A stretch of DNA of 64,000 bases from CAWGJC01 sp965276665 (GTDB taxonomy: Bacteria > Pseudomonadota > Alphaproteobacteria > Acetobacterales > Acetobacteraceae), in the NCBI GenBank assembly GCA_965276665.1, contig OZ255620.1, positions 3,906,001-3,970,000 of the forward strand. The letters run 5' to 3'. The position numbers and the translations under genes were made by a program. Shown one piece after another: positions 10,167-19,056 of this stretch. Below the pieces are notes generated by a model. That model was not told where the DNA came from and made no database searches. It saw nothing but the letters and a program-made list of their open reading frames with translations. The first letter of the stretch is position 1; each line of letters opens with the position of its first letter.

Positions 10167-11471
10167 ATGGAACTGGAATCGCGTACGGTGCGGCGGCTGA
10201 GCCTCCGGCTCGTGCCGCTGCTCGCGCTCTGCTATTTCGTCGCCTATCTCGACCGGGTGAATGTCGGCTTCGCCGCGCTTACCATGAACAAGCAGATCGG
10301 GCTGTCGGCGAGCGCATTCGGCTTCGGCGCGGGCATCTTCTTCTTCACCTATTTCATCTTCGAGGTGCCGTCGAACCTGGCGCTCGAGCGGTTCGGCGCG
10401 CGGAAATGGATCGCCCGGATCATGCTGAGCTGGGGCGTGTTGTCGGCCGCCACCGCCTTCGTCACCGGCCCGAACGGGTTCTACGCCGTCCGCCTGCTGC
10501 TCGGCGCAGCCGAGGCCGGGTTCTTCCCGGGCATCGTGTTCTACCTGACACTCTGGTTCCCCTCGACCTATCGCGGGCGGATCATCGGGTATTTCATGGC
10601 GGCGATCCCGCTCTCCTCGGTGATCGGCGCGCCGGTATCCGGCCTGGCGCTCGGGCTTGATGGGCTGGCCGGGTTTCACGGCTGGCAATGGCTGTTCTTC
10701 ATCGAGTCGGTGCCGACGCTCGTGCTCGCGGTGGTCGTGCTGTTCGCCCTGCCGGACCGGCCGGAGGAGGCGAGCTTCCTGGCCGCCGACGAGCGCGGCT
10801 GGCTGATCGACCGCCTGGCGCGGGAACGCGCGCAGCGGGAGACGGCGCGGCGCTACTCGGTGATGCAGGCGCTGGTCGATCCGAAGGTGCTGATGCTGTC
10901 GCTGGTCTATTTCGGCGACGTCGCGATGCTGTATGGCGTCGGCTTCTTCCTGCCGCAGATCGTCAAGGCGTTCGGGCTGTCGAATGCCGAGACCGGGTTC
11001 GTGACCGCGATCCCGTATCTGGTCGGCACCATCACCATGATCTGGTGGAGCCGGCGGTCGGACCGGACGCGGGAGCGCAAGGGGCATACGGCCGTCGCGC
11101 TGCTGGCCGCCGCCGGCGGCCTCGCACTCTCGACCGCGGTGGCCGATCCGATGGGGAAGGTGCTCTGCCTGATGGTATCGAGCTTCGGCATCTTCTCCTG
11201 CCTGCCGGTGTTCTGGACCCTGCCGACCGCCTTCCTGTCCGGCGCCCCCGCGGCGGCCGGCATCGCGGTGGTGAACGCCATCGGCAATCTCTCGGGCTTC
11301 GTCGGCCCCTTCGTGGTGGGCTGGCTCAAGGACCGGACCGGCGGCTTCGCCGCCGGCCTGTTGGTGATCGCCGCCTGCGGAATCGTAGGCATGGTGATCG
11401 TCCTCGCACTCGGCCACGACACGCGGCTGGAGGCCGTGCCGGAGCGGCTCCCCGGACGGTCGGAAGCCTGA
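10167..11471 (+). CDS. MFS transporter, anion:cation symporter type
   Basis: 434 residues with twelve hydrophobic segments. The motif YLDRVNVGFAALTMNKQIGL near residue 25 and FEVPSNLALERFGARKWI are characteristic of the anion:cation symporter (ACS) branch of the major facilitator superfamily. This branch imports organic anions such as tartrate, phthalate, hexuronates or 4-hydroxyphenylacetate with protons. The substrate cannot be told from sequence and no catabolic neighbour helps. The start has a strong GGGGGGGAG site 7 bases upstream. It is convergent with tlyA. Confidence 0.88.
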   Translation: MELESRTVRRLSLRLVPLLALCYFVAYLDRVNVGFAALTMNKQIGLSASAFGFGAGIFFFTYFIFEVPSNLALERFGARKWIARIMLSWGVLSAATAFVTGPNGFYAVRLLLGAAEAGFFPGIVFYLTLWFPSTYRGRIIGYFMAAIPLSSVIGAPVSGLALGLDGLAGFHGWQWLFFIESVPTLVLAVVVLFALPDRPEEASFLAADERGWLIDRLARERAQRETARRYSVMQALVDPKVLMLSLVYFGDVAMLYGVGFFLPQIVKAFGLSNAETGFVTAIPYLVGTITMIWWSRRSDRTRERKGHTAVALLAAAGGLALSTAVADPMGKVLCLMVSSFGIFSCLPVFWTLPTAFLSGAPAAAGIAVVNAIGNLSGFVGPFVVGWLKDRTGGFAAGLLVIAACGIVGMVIVLALGHDTRLEAVPERLPGRSEA

Positions 11472-11509
11472 TCCGGGGCACCACGACCCGAGTCTGATCG
11501 GCCCGTGGG

Positions 11510-12262
11510 TTATTCCATGGGCCGATCGGCGAGATCCGCCGCGATCAGGAATTCGCGGTTGCCCTCCGGCCCGGTAATCGGGCTCGGCTCGATCCCGCGC
11601 ACGGTCCAGCCGGGCAGCGCCGACCACCAATCCCGCACCCGGGCGCAGACCACCGCATGCACCGCCGGGTCGCGCACCACGCCCCGCGCCCCCACCGAAG
11701 CGGGACCCGCCTCGAATTGCGGCTTGATCAGCGCCACCGCCCAGGCGCCCGGTGCGCAGAGCGCGAGCGGCGCCGGCAGGATGGTGGACAGCCCGATAAA
11801 GCTCGCATCGCACACCAGCGCGCCGGCGGTCTCGCCGATCGCCGCCGCCGTCAGATGCCGCGCATTGCTGCGCTCATGCACCACCACGCGCGCGTCGCTC
11901 CTGAGCTTCCAGGCGAGCTGCCCGTGCCCGACATCCAACGCATGCACGCGGAGCGCTTCCCGCGCCAGCAGCACATCGGTGAAGCCGCCGGTCGACGCGC
12001 CGATATCGAGGCAGACCCGGCCCTGCGGCGACAGCCCGAACACCTCCAGCGCATGCGCGAGCTTCACCCCGCCGCGCGACACCCAGGGATGGTCCTGGCC
12101 CTTGACCGCGAGCGCCACATCCTCCGCCAGCAGATCACCCGCCTTTGCGACCCGCCGATCGCCGCTGAACACCAGCCCGGCCAGGATCAGCGCCTGCGCC
12201 CGGCTCCGGGTATCGACGAGGCCACGCTCGACGAGAAGCTGGTCCGCCCTTCGTTTGGGCAT
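11510..12262 (-). CDS. tlyA: TlyA family rRNA (cytidine-2'-O)-methyltransferase
   Basis: 250 residues. An N-terminal S4 RNA-binding domain (residues 1-60, starting MPKRRADQLLVERGL) is followed by the PWVSRGGVKL element and an FtsJ-type methyltransferase core. The SAM motif is LDIGASTGGFTD and a later motif is CDASFIGLS. TlyA enzymes methylate 2'-O positions of 16S/23S rRNA cytidines, and older annotations call them hemolysin A. It stands downstream of dxs on the same strand, separated by a palindromic repeat; a tlyA next to dxs/ispA is a common arrangement. Confidence 0.92.
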   Translation of the reverse strand: MPKRRADQLLVERGLVDTRSRAQALILAGLVFSGDRRVAKAGDLLAEDVALAVKGQDHPWVSRGGVKLAHALEVFGLSPQGRVCLDIGASTGGFTDVLLAREALRVHALDVGHGQLAWKLRSDARVVVHERSNARHLTAAAIGETAGALVCDASFIGLSTILPAPLALCAPGAWAVALIKPQFEAGPASVGARGVVRDPAVHAVVCARVRDWWSALPGWTVRGIEPSPITGPEGNREFLIAADLADRPME

Positions 12263-12270
12263 CTTTAGAT

Positions 12271-12356
12271 AGGAGGAAGGCCAGGGGCGCTACCCCTGGA
12301 CCCCGCTAAGGGCGTGGCCCTTAGAACCCGGAGGGCGCTGCGCGCGGAGCCGGGGG
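12271..12356. repeat. GC-rich palindromic intergenic repeat, short member
   Basis: Contains the two signature hairpins of the family seen throughout the window: CCAGGGGCGCTACCCCTGG and CTAAGGGCGTGGCCCTTAG, joined by ACCCCG. Here only one half of the long palindrome is present. It fills the gap between tlyA and dxs. Other members are at about 16350, 36485, 40775, 44600 and 51172. Confidence 0.8.
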
Positions 12357-12364
12357 TTCGCTCA

Positions 12365-14326
12365 TCATGCACTGACGGCGGTGACGCCCGCCGTCGCGAT
12401 GCCGAGGGCCTTTAGCACGGTGGCGACGATGTCCTTCTGCGACAGCCCGGCTTCGACGAGCTGCGCCGCCGGCGCCGCGTGGTCGATGAAGCGGTCCGGC
12501 AGCGTCATCGGACGGAATTTCAGGCCGCCATCGAGTAGCCCGCGATGCGCGAGATAATGCCCGACCGCCGCGCCGAAGCCGCCGACCGAACCCTCCTCGA
12601 TGGTGACAAGCACCTCGTGATGCCGGGCGAGCTGCTCGACCAGTTCGGTGTCGAACGGCTTGGCGAACCGTGCATCCGCCACCGTCGCCGGCAGCCCGCG
12701 CGCCGCCAGCTCGTCGGCTGCCTTCATCGCATCATGCAGCCGTGGGCCAAGCGTGAGCAGGGCGACGCTGCCGCCCTGGCGCAGCACCCGGCCACGGCCG
12801 ATCTCCAGCACCTCGCCGCGTTCCGGCAACGCGATGCCGACGCCCTCGCCGCGCGGATAGCGGACCGCCGACGGGCCGCTGTCGAGTGCCGCCTGCGTCG
12901 CCACCATGTGCATCAGCTCGGCCTCGTCCGACGCGGCCATCAGCACCATGCCGGGGAGGCAGCCGAGATAGGCGAGGTCGAAGCTGCCGGCATGGGTGGC
13001 GCCGTCCGCGCCGACAAGCCCCGCGCGATCGAGCGCGAAGCGCACCGGCAGCTTCTGGATGGCGACATCGTGCACCACCTGGTCGTACGCGCGCTGCAGG
13101 AAGGTGGAATAGATCGCGCAGAACGGCCGCATGCCCTCGGAGGCGAGGCCGGCGGCGAAGGTCACCGCGTGCTGCTCTGCGATGCCGACATCGAACAAAC
13201 GGTCCGGGAACCGCTTCTGGAATTTGTCGAGCCCGGTGCCAGACGGCATCGCGGCGGTGATCGCCACCACGCGACTATCGCGCTCCGCCTCGGCGATCAG
13301 AGCATTGGCGAAGACATTGGTGTAGCTCGGCGGCCCAGGCGGCGCCTTGGCCTGCTCGCCGGTGACGATGTTGAAGCGCGAGACGCTGTGCAGCTTGTCG
13401 GCCGAGGCCTCGGCGCGGGCATACCCCTTGCCCTTCTGGGTGATGACGTGGAGCAGGATCGGGCCGGATTCCTCGGCGTCCCGCACGTTGCGGAGCACCG
13501 GCAGCAGGTGGTCGAGATTATGCCCGTCGATCGGGCCCACGTAGTAGAAGCCGAGCTCCTCGAACAGCGTGCCGCCGGTGAGGATGCCGCGGGCGTATTC
13601 CTCGGCCCGCCGCGCCGTGCGCTCAAGCCCCTTCGGGAACCGCTTCGCCATCCTCACCGCGAGATCGCGCAGGGTGAGGAAGCTCCGCGACGACATCAGC
13701 CGCGACAAATAGGCGCTCATCGCGCCGACCGGCGGCGCGATCGACATGTCGTTGTCGTTGAGAATCACCAGCAGCCGGGAATGCATCGCCCCGGCATTGT
13801 TCATCGCCTCATAGGCCATGCCGGCGCTCATCGCGCCATCGCCGATCACCGCGATCACCCGCCGCTCGGCCTCGGCGGTGTCGCCGGCGGCCGCCTTCAG
13901 GTCGCGCGCCACCGCCATGCCGAGCCCGGCAGAGATCGAGGTCGAGGAATGCGCGGCGCCGAACGGGTCGTACTCGCTCTCCGCCCGCCGGGTGAACCCG
14001 GAAAGGCCGCCGGCCTGGCGCAGCGTGCGGATGCGGTCGCGCCGGCCGGTGAGGATCTTGTGCGGGTAGGCCTGGTGGCCGACATCCCAGATCACCCGGT
14101 CGCGCGGGGTCTCGAACACCGCATGCAGCGCGACGGTCAGCTCCACCACGCCGAGCGAGGCGCCGAGATGACCGCCGGTGACGGAGACCGCGTCGATCAG
14201 TTCGGAGCGCAGCTCGTCGGCAAGCTGGCGGAGCTGCTCGCCCGAGAAGTTCCGCAGATCGGCCGGGATGCGCACCCGGTCCAGCAGAGGGGTCTGCAAC
14301 ACGGGCGGCCTCTTGGTCGAACTCAT
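12365..14326 (-). CDS. dxs: 1-deoxy-D-xylulose-5-phosphate synthase
   Basis: 653 residues, near the family norm of about 630-640. The thiamine-diphosphate fold is seen in GGHLGASLGVVELTVALH, the cofactor motif GDGAMSAGMAYEAMNNAG, and the transketolase pyrimidine domain RAGLVGADGATHAGSFDLAY. The C-terminal transketolase domain completes it. It condenses pyruvate and glyceraldehyde-3-phosphate in the first step of the MEP isoprenoid pathway. The start at 14326 gives MSSTKRPPVLQTPLLDRV, the usual family N-terminus; the open frame extends upstream into ispA but that part overlaps ispA coding sequence. Gap to ispA is 4 bases, so it is co-transcribed. Confidence 0.97.
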   Translation of the reverse strand: MSSTKRPPVLQTPLLDRVRIPADLRNFSGEQLRQLADELRSELIDAVSVTGGHLGASLGVVELTVALHAVFETPRDRVIWDVGHQAYPHKILTGRRDRIRTLRQAGGLSGFTRRAESEYDPFGAAHSSTSISAGLGMAVARDLKAAAGDTAEAERRVIAVIGDGAMSAGMAYEAMNNAGAMHSRLLVILNDNDMSIAPPVGAMSAYLSRLMSSRSFLTLRDLAVRMAKRFPKGLERTARRAEEYARGILTGGTLFEELGFYYVGPIDGHNLDHLLPVLRNVRDAEESGPILLHVITQKGKGYARAEASADKLHSVSRFNIVTGEQAKAPPGPPSYTNVFANALIAEAERDSRVVAITAAMPSGTGLDKFQKRFPDRLFDVGIAEQHAVTFAAGLASEGMRPFCAIYSTFLQRAYDQVVHDVAIQKLPVRFALDRAGLVGADGATHAGSFDLAYLGCLPGMVLMAASDEAELMHMVATQAALDSGPSAVRYPRGEGVGIALPERGEVLEIGRGRVLRQGGSVALLTLGPRLHDAMKAADELAARGLPATVADARFAKPFDTELVEQLARHHEVLVTIEEGSVGGFGAAVGHYLAHRGLLDGGLKFRPMTLPDRFIDHAAPAAQLVEAGLSQKDIVATVLKALGIATAGVTAVSA

Positions 14327-14330
14327 CGGA

Positions 14331-15263
14331 TCAGCTCCTGCGCGACACGACGTAGGCGGAAAGGGCGCGCAGCCGGTCCGCCTCCGGGCCAAAGGCGTCG
14401 AGATGCGCCGTGGCCTGTTCGGATAAGATACGGGCCTGGGCGCCCGCGCGTTCCACGCCGAGAAGCGCGACCAGGGTCGCCTTGCCGGACGCCGCGTCCT
14501 TTCCGGCGGTCTTGCCGGTCTCCTCGGTGGTGCCGACGGCGTCCAGGAGATCGTCGGCGATCTGGAAGGCGGCGCCGATATCGCGGCCAAACGCCGCGAT
14601 CTGCGCCCGCGTGGCGGCGGCGGCGCGGCCCAGAATGGCGCCGGCCTCGGCGCTGTACTCGATCAGCCGGCCGGTCTTCAGCGCCTGGAGACGGGCGACC
14701 TCGGCGGCGGTCAGCGCGCGGCCCTCCGCCGTCATGTCGATCATTTGGCCGCCCGCCATGCCGCGTGCGCCGCTGGCGAAGCCGAGCGCCGCGACCAGCT
14801 CGCACCGCGCTTGCGGGTCGGAGTGGGTGTCGGGCTCGGCCAGCACCTCGAAGGCGCGGGCCTGCAGGGCATCGCCGGCGAGGATGGCGGTCGCCTCGTC
14901 ATAGGCCTTGTGGGTCGAGGGCTTGCCGCGGCGGAGATCATCATTGTCCATCGCCGGCAGGTCATCATGCACGAGGGAGTAGGCGTGCAGCATCTCGACC
15001 GAGGCGGCGACGCGGGCCGCGCAGGTCTCGGAGACGCCGAACAGGCTCGCCACCTCCATCACCAGAAAGCCGCGCATTCGCTTGCCCGCGCCGAGCGTCG
15101 CATAGCGCATCGCCTCGGCGAGCCGCCCTTCCAGCCCTTCGACACGGGGCAGCAGCACGTCGAGTGCGTCCTCGACCTCGCGCGCGCGCTCGCGCAGCGC
15201 CTCGGTTACGAATTCGTCGCCGCCGATATCGGCGGCATGGGAGCCGGTCATGGTAGCGGACAT
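14331..15263 (-). CDS. ispA: farnesyl diphosphate synthase (polyprenyl synthetase)
   Basis: 310 residues of all-helical trans-prenyltransferase. The first Asp-rich motif is HDDLPAMDNDDLRRG near residue 95 and the second is IADDLLDAVG near 238. The substrate Lys/Arg motif is GAGKRMRGFL near 60. A small residue before the first Asp motif fits a C15 product. It joins IPP with DMAPP and GPP to make farnesyl diphosphate. It lies between xseB (7-base gap) and dxs (4-base gap), the conserved xseB-ispA-dxs operon. Confidence 0.95.
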   Translation of the reverse strand: MSATMTGSHAADIGGDEFVTEALRERAREVEDALDVLLPRVEGLEGRLAEAMRYATLGAGKRMRGFLVMEVASLFGVSETCAARVAASVEMLHAYSLVHDDLPAMDNDDLRRGKPSTHKAYDEATAILAGDALQARAFEVLAEPDTHSDPQARCELVAALGFASGARGMAGGQMIDMTAEGRALTAAEVARLQALKTGRLIEYSAEAGAILGRAAAATRAQIAAFGRDIGAAFQIADDLLDAVGTTEETGKTAGKDAASGKATLVALLGVERAGAQARILSEQATAHLDAFGPEADRLRALSAYVVSRRS

Positions 15264-15270
15264 GACGGCC

Positions 15271-15504
15271 TCAATCCGCCGCCTTGAGAGAGAGCGAGCC
15301 ATCGGCCCGCTCGACGAGCGCCTGCACCCGGGTCTCGGCCTCGGCGAGCTTGGCCTCGCAATGGCGGCGCAACGCAGCACCTCGCTCATAGGCGGTGATG
15401 GCGTCCTCCAGCTTCTGCTGCCCCCCTTCGAGCCCGCGCACGATCCGTTCGAGCTCGGCCAGCGCATCCTCGAAGGAGAGGGTCGCGATGTCGTCGGCCA
15501 TCAT
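15271..15504 (-). CDS. xseB: exodeoxyribonuclease VII small subunit
   Basis: About 77 residues, the normal size for XseB. The signature FEDALAELERIVRGLEGG and the following helical segment LEDAITAYERGAALRRHCEAKL form the two-helix XseB fold. It pairs with XseA (not in this window) to degrade single-stranded DNA. Starts at 15504 and 15501 are both ATG; GGGGAAGGG lies just upstream, and a TTG at 15516 is possible but less likely. It is the first gene of xseB-ispA-dxs. Confidence 0.93.
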   Translation of the reverse strand: MMADDIATLSFEDALAELERIVRGLEGGQQKLEDAITAYERGAALRRHCEAKLAEAETRVQALVERADGSLSLKAAD

Positions 15505-15576
15505 GCCCTTCCCCAACCTGCTTTCTCCACGAAAGATCCGGGTGGGGTAACTTCTTCCGTGCTGACGGGCAAGCCT

Positions 15577-16275
15577 TCATCCGAGCGCCGCCACCAGCGC
15601 CTCTGCGCTGCGCCCGTTGGCGATGGTCGCGGCTCGGCCGTTCCAATGCACGCCGCCGACACGGGCGAAGGCATGATTGGCCGCCGGGTAGGTATAGGCG
15701 CTGATATGATTGTGGCCTTCGACTGCGCGCACAAGCTTCTGCCGCCCTTCCGCCGGGAAGAACTCGTCCTCGTCGGCGATGTGGACCAGCAGCGGCGCCC
15801 GCACCCGGCCGATGCCGTCGAGCAGCCCATCGAGCCCGACGCCGTAATAGGAGACATTGACTTCGGAATCGCTGTCCTCGGCCATCATGAAGGCGAGCCG
15901 GCCGCCGAGGCAGTAACCCATCGTACCGACGCGGCCGTTGCAGCCGGGCAGGGCGCGGGCGACGGCGAGGGTCGCCTTCAGATCCGCAACACCCTTCGCC
16001 TGATCGAACCGCTGCATCAGATCGAACGCCTTCTTCCACTCGGCCTCGGTCTTGTCGGTAATATCCACGCCGGGTTCGAGTCGCCAAAACAGATCCGGGC
16101 ACACCGCGAAGAAGCCGAGATCGGCGACCTCGCGCGCCGTCGCCCGCATCGCGTCGTTCACGCCGAAGATTTCCTGGATCAGCACCACGGCGCCAGCCGG
16201 CTTGCGCTCGGGCTCGACCAGCAGCGCCGAAAACGTGCCGCTGCCATCATCCGCGCGGATCGTGATCGTCGTCAT
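15577..16275 (-). CDS. dienelactone hydrolase family protein
   Basis: 232 residues of alpha/beta-hydrolase fold. The nucleophile elbow is GYCLGGR (catalytic Cys near residue 117), and the later acid and His are in HIADEDEFFP and NHAFAR, giving the Cys-Asp-His triad of the family. Early strand VVLIQEIFGVN is also diagnostic. The family hydrolyses dienelactones in chlorocatechol breakdown, but most chromosomal copies have unknown ester or lactone substrates. The ATG at 16275 follows GGGGGAGCGCC. It stands between xseB and a palindromic repeat, apparently as a single gene. Confidence 0.9.
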   Translation of the reverse strand: MTTITIRADDGSGTFSALLVEPERKPAGAVVLIQEIFGVNDAMRATAREVADLGFFAVCPDLFWRLEPGVDITDKTEAEWKKAFDLMQRFDQAKGVADLKATLAVARALPGCNGRVGTMGYCLGGRLAFMMAEDSDSEVNVSYYGVGLDGLLDGIGRVRAPLLVHIADEDEFFPAEGRQKLVRAVEGHNHISAYTYPAANHAFARVGGVHWNGRAATIANGRSAEALVAALG

Positions 16276-16349
16276 GGCGCTCCCCCGCTCTGCAGGACGG
16301 AGCATACGCCTTTGGGATTTCGACACAATGCGTCGGGCGGCGGGAGTTT

Positions 16350-16499
16350 AGGGCCAGGGGCTCCGCCCTGGACCCCGCTAAGGGCAGCCGCCCTTGGGCC
16401 CCGTGGCGGACCTTGGCGGGTTAGGCGTCGTCACTGAACACATCCAAGGGCGGCCGCCCTTGGCGGGGTCCAGGGGCCGCGCCTCTGAGACCTTGCCTA
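16350..16499. repeat. GC-rich palindromic intergenic repeat
   Basis: A left half (GGCCAGGGGCTCCGCCCTGG, CCCGCTAAGGGCAGCCGCCCTT) and a right half (CCAAGGGCGGCCGCCCTTGG, CGGGGTCCAGGGGC) face each other around about 50 unrelated bases. Together they fill the entire gap between the dienelactone hydrolase and ornithine decarboxylase genes. It is the same family as the elements at 12271, 36485, 40775, 44600 and 51172. Confidence 0.8.
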
Positions 16500-16503
16500 A
16501 CCC

Positions 16504-17634
16504 CTAGACATAATACTCCGCCAAAGGTGCGAAGCCGTTGAAGCGCTGGCTCGCGTAGGTGGTGACGTAGGCGCCGGTGGAGAGCAGCTCCACCCGGTCC
16601 CCGCAGGCAAGCGCCAGCGGCAGGCGGTAGTTGGACGTCTCGTAGAGCACGTCGACGCCGTCGCAGGTCGGCCCCGCGATGGTGACCGGCCCGTTCGGTC
16701 CGTCATCGTGCGGCGTGCGGAAGCGGTATTTGATCGCCTCGCCCTCGGTCTCCGCGAGGCCGCCGAAACGGCCGATATCGAGATAGACCCAGCGCACCGG
16801 GTCGTCCTTCGCCTTGCGGCTGACCAGCACGACCTCGGCGCTCACCACGCCCGCATCGGCGACGATGAAGCGGCCCGGCTCGATCAGCATCTCGGGCAGC
16901 GCGTTGCCGAAGGCTTCGGTCATCGCGCGCATGATCGCATCGCCGAACTCGTCGATCTCCGGCACCGTGTCGCGGTAGCGCACCGGAAAGCCGCCGCCGA
17001 GATTGACCATGCGGATATTCACGCCGGCATCCCGCAGATCGGTGAACAGCATGCCGACGCGGCCGATCGCCGCCTCGTAGCTCGCGGTCGAGGTTTGCTG
17101 GCTGCCGACATGGAAGGACAGGCCGTATGGATCGAGGCCGAGCTCGGCGGCGCGCAGCATGAGTGCGCGCGCGTTGTCGACCGTCGTGCCGAACTTGCGC
17201 GACAGCGGCCAGTCGGCGCCGACATTGTCGACCAGCAGCCGGCAATAGACGCGCGCGCCGGGCGCGTTCTGCGCCAGCTTGTCGAGCTCCTCGTCGGAAT
17301 CGAAGGCGAACATGGTGATGCCGGCGGCATGGGCGCAGCGGATCGCCGACGCCTTCTTCACCGTGTTGCCATAGCTGATCGCCTCCGGCCGAGCGCCGGC
17401 GGCGAGGCAAAGGGTGATCTCCTCATAGCTCGCCGCGTCGAACCGGCTGCCGAGCCGCGCCAGACGGTCCAGCACCGGGCGCGCGGGGTTGGCCTTCACC
17501 GCATAGTAGATCTGGGCAAGCGGTAGCGCGTGCTGCAGCGCGCGGAATTTCGCTTCCACGCGATCCACATCGACCACAAGGCATGGCGTCGCGGGTTGCG
17601 CGCACGCCAGGAATCGGGCGATTTTCGGGGTCAT
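16504..17634 (-). CDS. ornithine decarboxylase-like PLP enzyme (alanine-racemase fold)
   Basis: 376 residues of the group IV (eukaryotic-type) decarboxylase family. The Schiff-base Lys is in IYYAVKANP (Lys47). The phosphate-binding loop is NLGGGFPVRY near 230 and EPGRF is near 275. The Cys of the second subunit's active site is in GPTCDGVDVL. The short length and lack of the DapDC N-terminal motif favour ornithine (or lysine/ornithine) decarboxylase over diaminopimelate decarboxylase. The product would be putrescine, or cadaverine from lysine. It stands alone downstream of a 350-base region. Confidence 0.88.
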   Translation of the reverse strand: MTPKIARFLACAQPATPCLVVDVDRVEAKFRALQHALPLAQIYYAVKANPARPVLDRLARLGSRFDAASYEEITLCLAAGARPEAISYGNTVKKASAIRCAHAAGITMFAFDSDEELDKLAQNAPGARVYCRLLVDNVGADWPLSRKFGTTVDNARALMLRAAELGLDPYGLSFHVGSQQTSTASYEAAIGRVGMLFTDLRDAGVNIRMVNLGGGFPVRYRDTVPEIDEFGDAIMRAMTEAFGNALPEMLIEPGRFIVADAGVVSAEVVLVSRKAKDDPVRWVYLDIGRFGGLAETEGEAIKYRFRTPHDDGPNGPVTIAGPTCDGVDVLYETSNYRLPLALACGDRVELLSTGAYVTTYASQRFNGFAPLAEYYV

Positions 17635-17985
17635 CGCTCCCGGCCTCCCTGCTAGACGCCCGCCTAATGAGACGACGGGCGCAGTTGACGAAACGGTCGA
17701 ACGAACCAGCGACCAAGTAGCGGCCAGCCGCTTTCGCGGCAGACCGGATTGCCAGAACGCTTGACGTCGTTGCGTAACCGCTTAGGGCCAGAGGCACGTG
17801 CGTTGCTGCGTGGGGGCGCAGATAGGGCCATGCCCCCCCTGGTGCAAGCGGAAATACCGCCGAATGGCAAAGAAACCCTGAATGCCGCCCTTAGATGCCG
17901 TGTCCGTGAGGAGAACCGGGCCGCCCGCGCCGGCGTTGCGCTTCTGCAAGGGCCGCAGGGGCCTGGTGTCGGAAGGACGTGCCTG
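17635..17985. other. intergenic region between ornithine decarboxylase and YihY genes
   Basis: About 350 bases without a convincing gene. The reading frame of the YihY gene stays open back to 17749, but the sequence upstream of 17986 reads as low-complexity and lacks membrane or family features. A 15-base direct repeat, GCCTGGTGTCGGAAG, occurs at 17961-17975 and 17981-17995, the second copy spanning the chosen GTG start. Promoters for the two divergent genes must lie here. Confidence 0.5.
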
Positions 17986-19056
17986 GTGTCGGAAGCCGTG
18001 GATCCCGCCGGCGGCGTCACCGCCGAATCGCAGGAGGCGCGCACGACCGGCGCGTCCCGCGGCGACGCGGCATCCGCGAGCGACGCCCGCCGCATCGCCG
18101 AGCAACCGGGCGCCGCGGCGCTCGGGCGAAGCGCTGATTCCCCCGTTAAGATCCCCTGGCGGGGCTGGAAGGCGGTGCTCGGCCGCACGTTCCAGGAGAT
18201 GATCTCCGACCGCATTTCGCTGATCGCCGCCGGCTGCGCCTTCTACGGCATGCTGGCGCTGTTCCCGGCGATGAGCATGCTGATCTCGGTCTATGGCCTG
18301 ATCTTCGACCCGGCCAGCGTCGAGCCGCAGCTCCAGGTGCTGCGCAACCTGCTGCCCCCGGCGGGGTTCGCGCTGATCTCCGACCGGGTGCACGTTCTTG
18401 TCGCCCAGCACAGCGCCACGCTCGGGATCAGCCTGCTGGTCAGTACGCTGATCACGCTCTGGAGCTCCGCGACGGGCACCAAATCTGTCCTGTCGGCGCT
18501 CAATCTCGCCTATGAGGAGCGGGAGACGCGGAGTTTCATCCGATTCCAGCTGACCGCCTTCGCGTTCACGCTGGGCGCGATCATGAGCGCGGTGGTCGGC
18601 CTCGGCATGCTGCTGCTGCTGCCGGCGACGCTGACTTTCATCGGCGTCTCGGAACACCAGAAAGGCCTCATTCAGGGGGCGAGCCTGCTGGTGCTGGTGG
18701 CCTTCGTGATGCTCGCGCTCTCGGTGCTCTACCGCTTCGGCCCGTCACGCCAGCCGGCGCGCTGGCATTGGGTGACGCCCGGCTCTTTGGTGGCGACGCT
18801 GCTCTGGCTGTTCGCCTCGGCCGCCTTCTCGTTCTATGTCGGCCATTTCGCCAGCTACGACGCGACCTATGGGCCGCTCGGCGCGGTGATCGGCGTGATG
18901 ATGTGGTTCTGGGTCACGGTCCTGGTGGTTCTGCTCGGCGCAGAGCTCAATGCCGAGCTCGAGTTGCAGACCGTGCGTGACAGCACGACCGGGCCGCCGA
19001 AACCGATCGGACGGCGCGGTGCGTATGTTGCCGACCATGTGGCAGGGGGGACGTAG
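17986..19056 (+). CDS. YihY/BrkB family inner-membrane protein
   Basis: About 356 residues. After an N-terminal cytoplasmic stretch comes the family core: FQEMISDRISLIAAGCAFYG, then six hydrophobic segments, the LWSSATGTKSVLSALNLAY motif and the GAVIGVMMWFWVTVLVVLLG segment followed by GAELNAELE. These are hallmarks of the Virul_fac_BrkB family (formerly called ribonuclease BN in error); function is unknown, possibly transport. A GTG start at 17986 is chosen because GGAAGGA lies 8 bases upstream; the true start could be upstream. Its last 110 bases overlap the convergent rlpA-like gene. Confidence 0.85.
   Translation: MSEAVDPAGGVTAESQEARTTGASRGDAASASDARRIAEQPGAAALGRSADSPVKIPWRGWKAVLGRTFQEMISDRISLIAAGCAFYGMLALFPAMSMLISVYGLIFDPASVEPQLQVLRNLLPPAGFALISDRVHVLVAQHSATLGISLLVSTLITLWSSATGTKSVLSALNLAYEERETRSFIRFQLTAFAFTLGAIMSAVVGLGMLLLLPATLTFIGVSEHQKGLIQGASLLVLVAFVMLALSVLYRFGPSRQPARWHWVTPGSLVATLLWLFASAAFSFYVGHFASYDATYGPLGAVIGVMMWFWVTVLVVLLGAELNAELELQTVRDSTTGPPKPIGRRGAYVADHVAGGT

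Noticed and set aside
12545..15256. A 903-codon open frame on the plus strand opposite dxs and ispA
   Set aside because: It spans two intact, recognisable reverse-strand genes and has an Arg/His/Gly-rich composition typical of antisense frames in high-GC DNA.
15271..15516. xseB starting at the TTG at 15516
   Set aside because: Two ATG codons (15504, 15501) lie 4-5 codons further in with a better placed purine-rich site.
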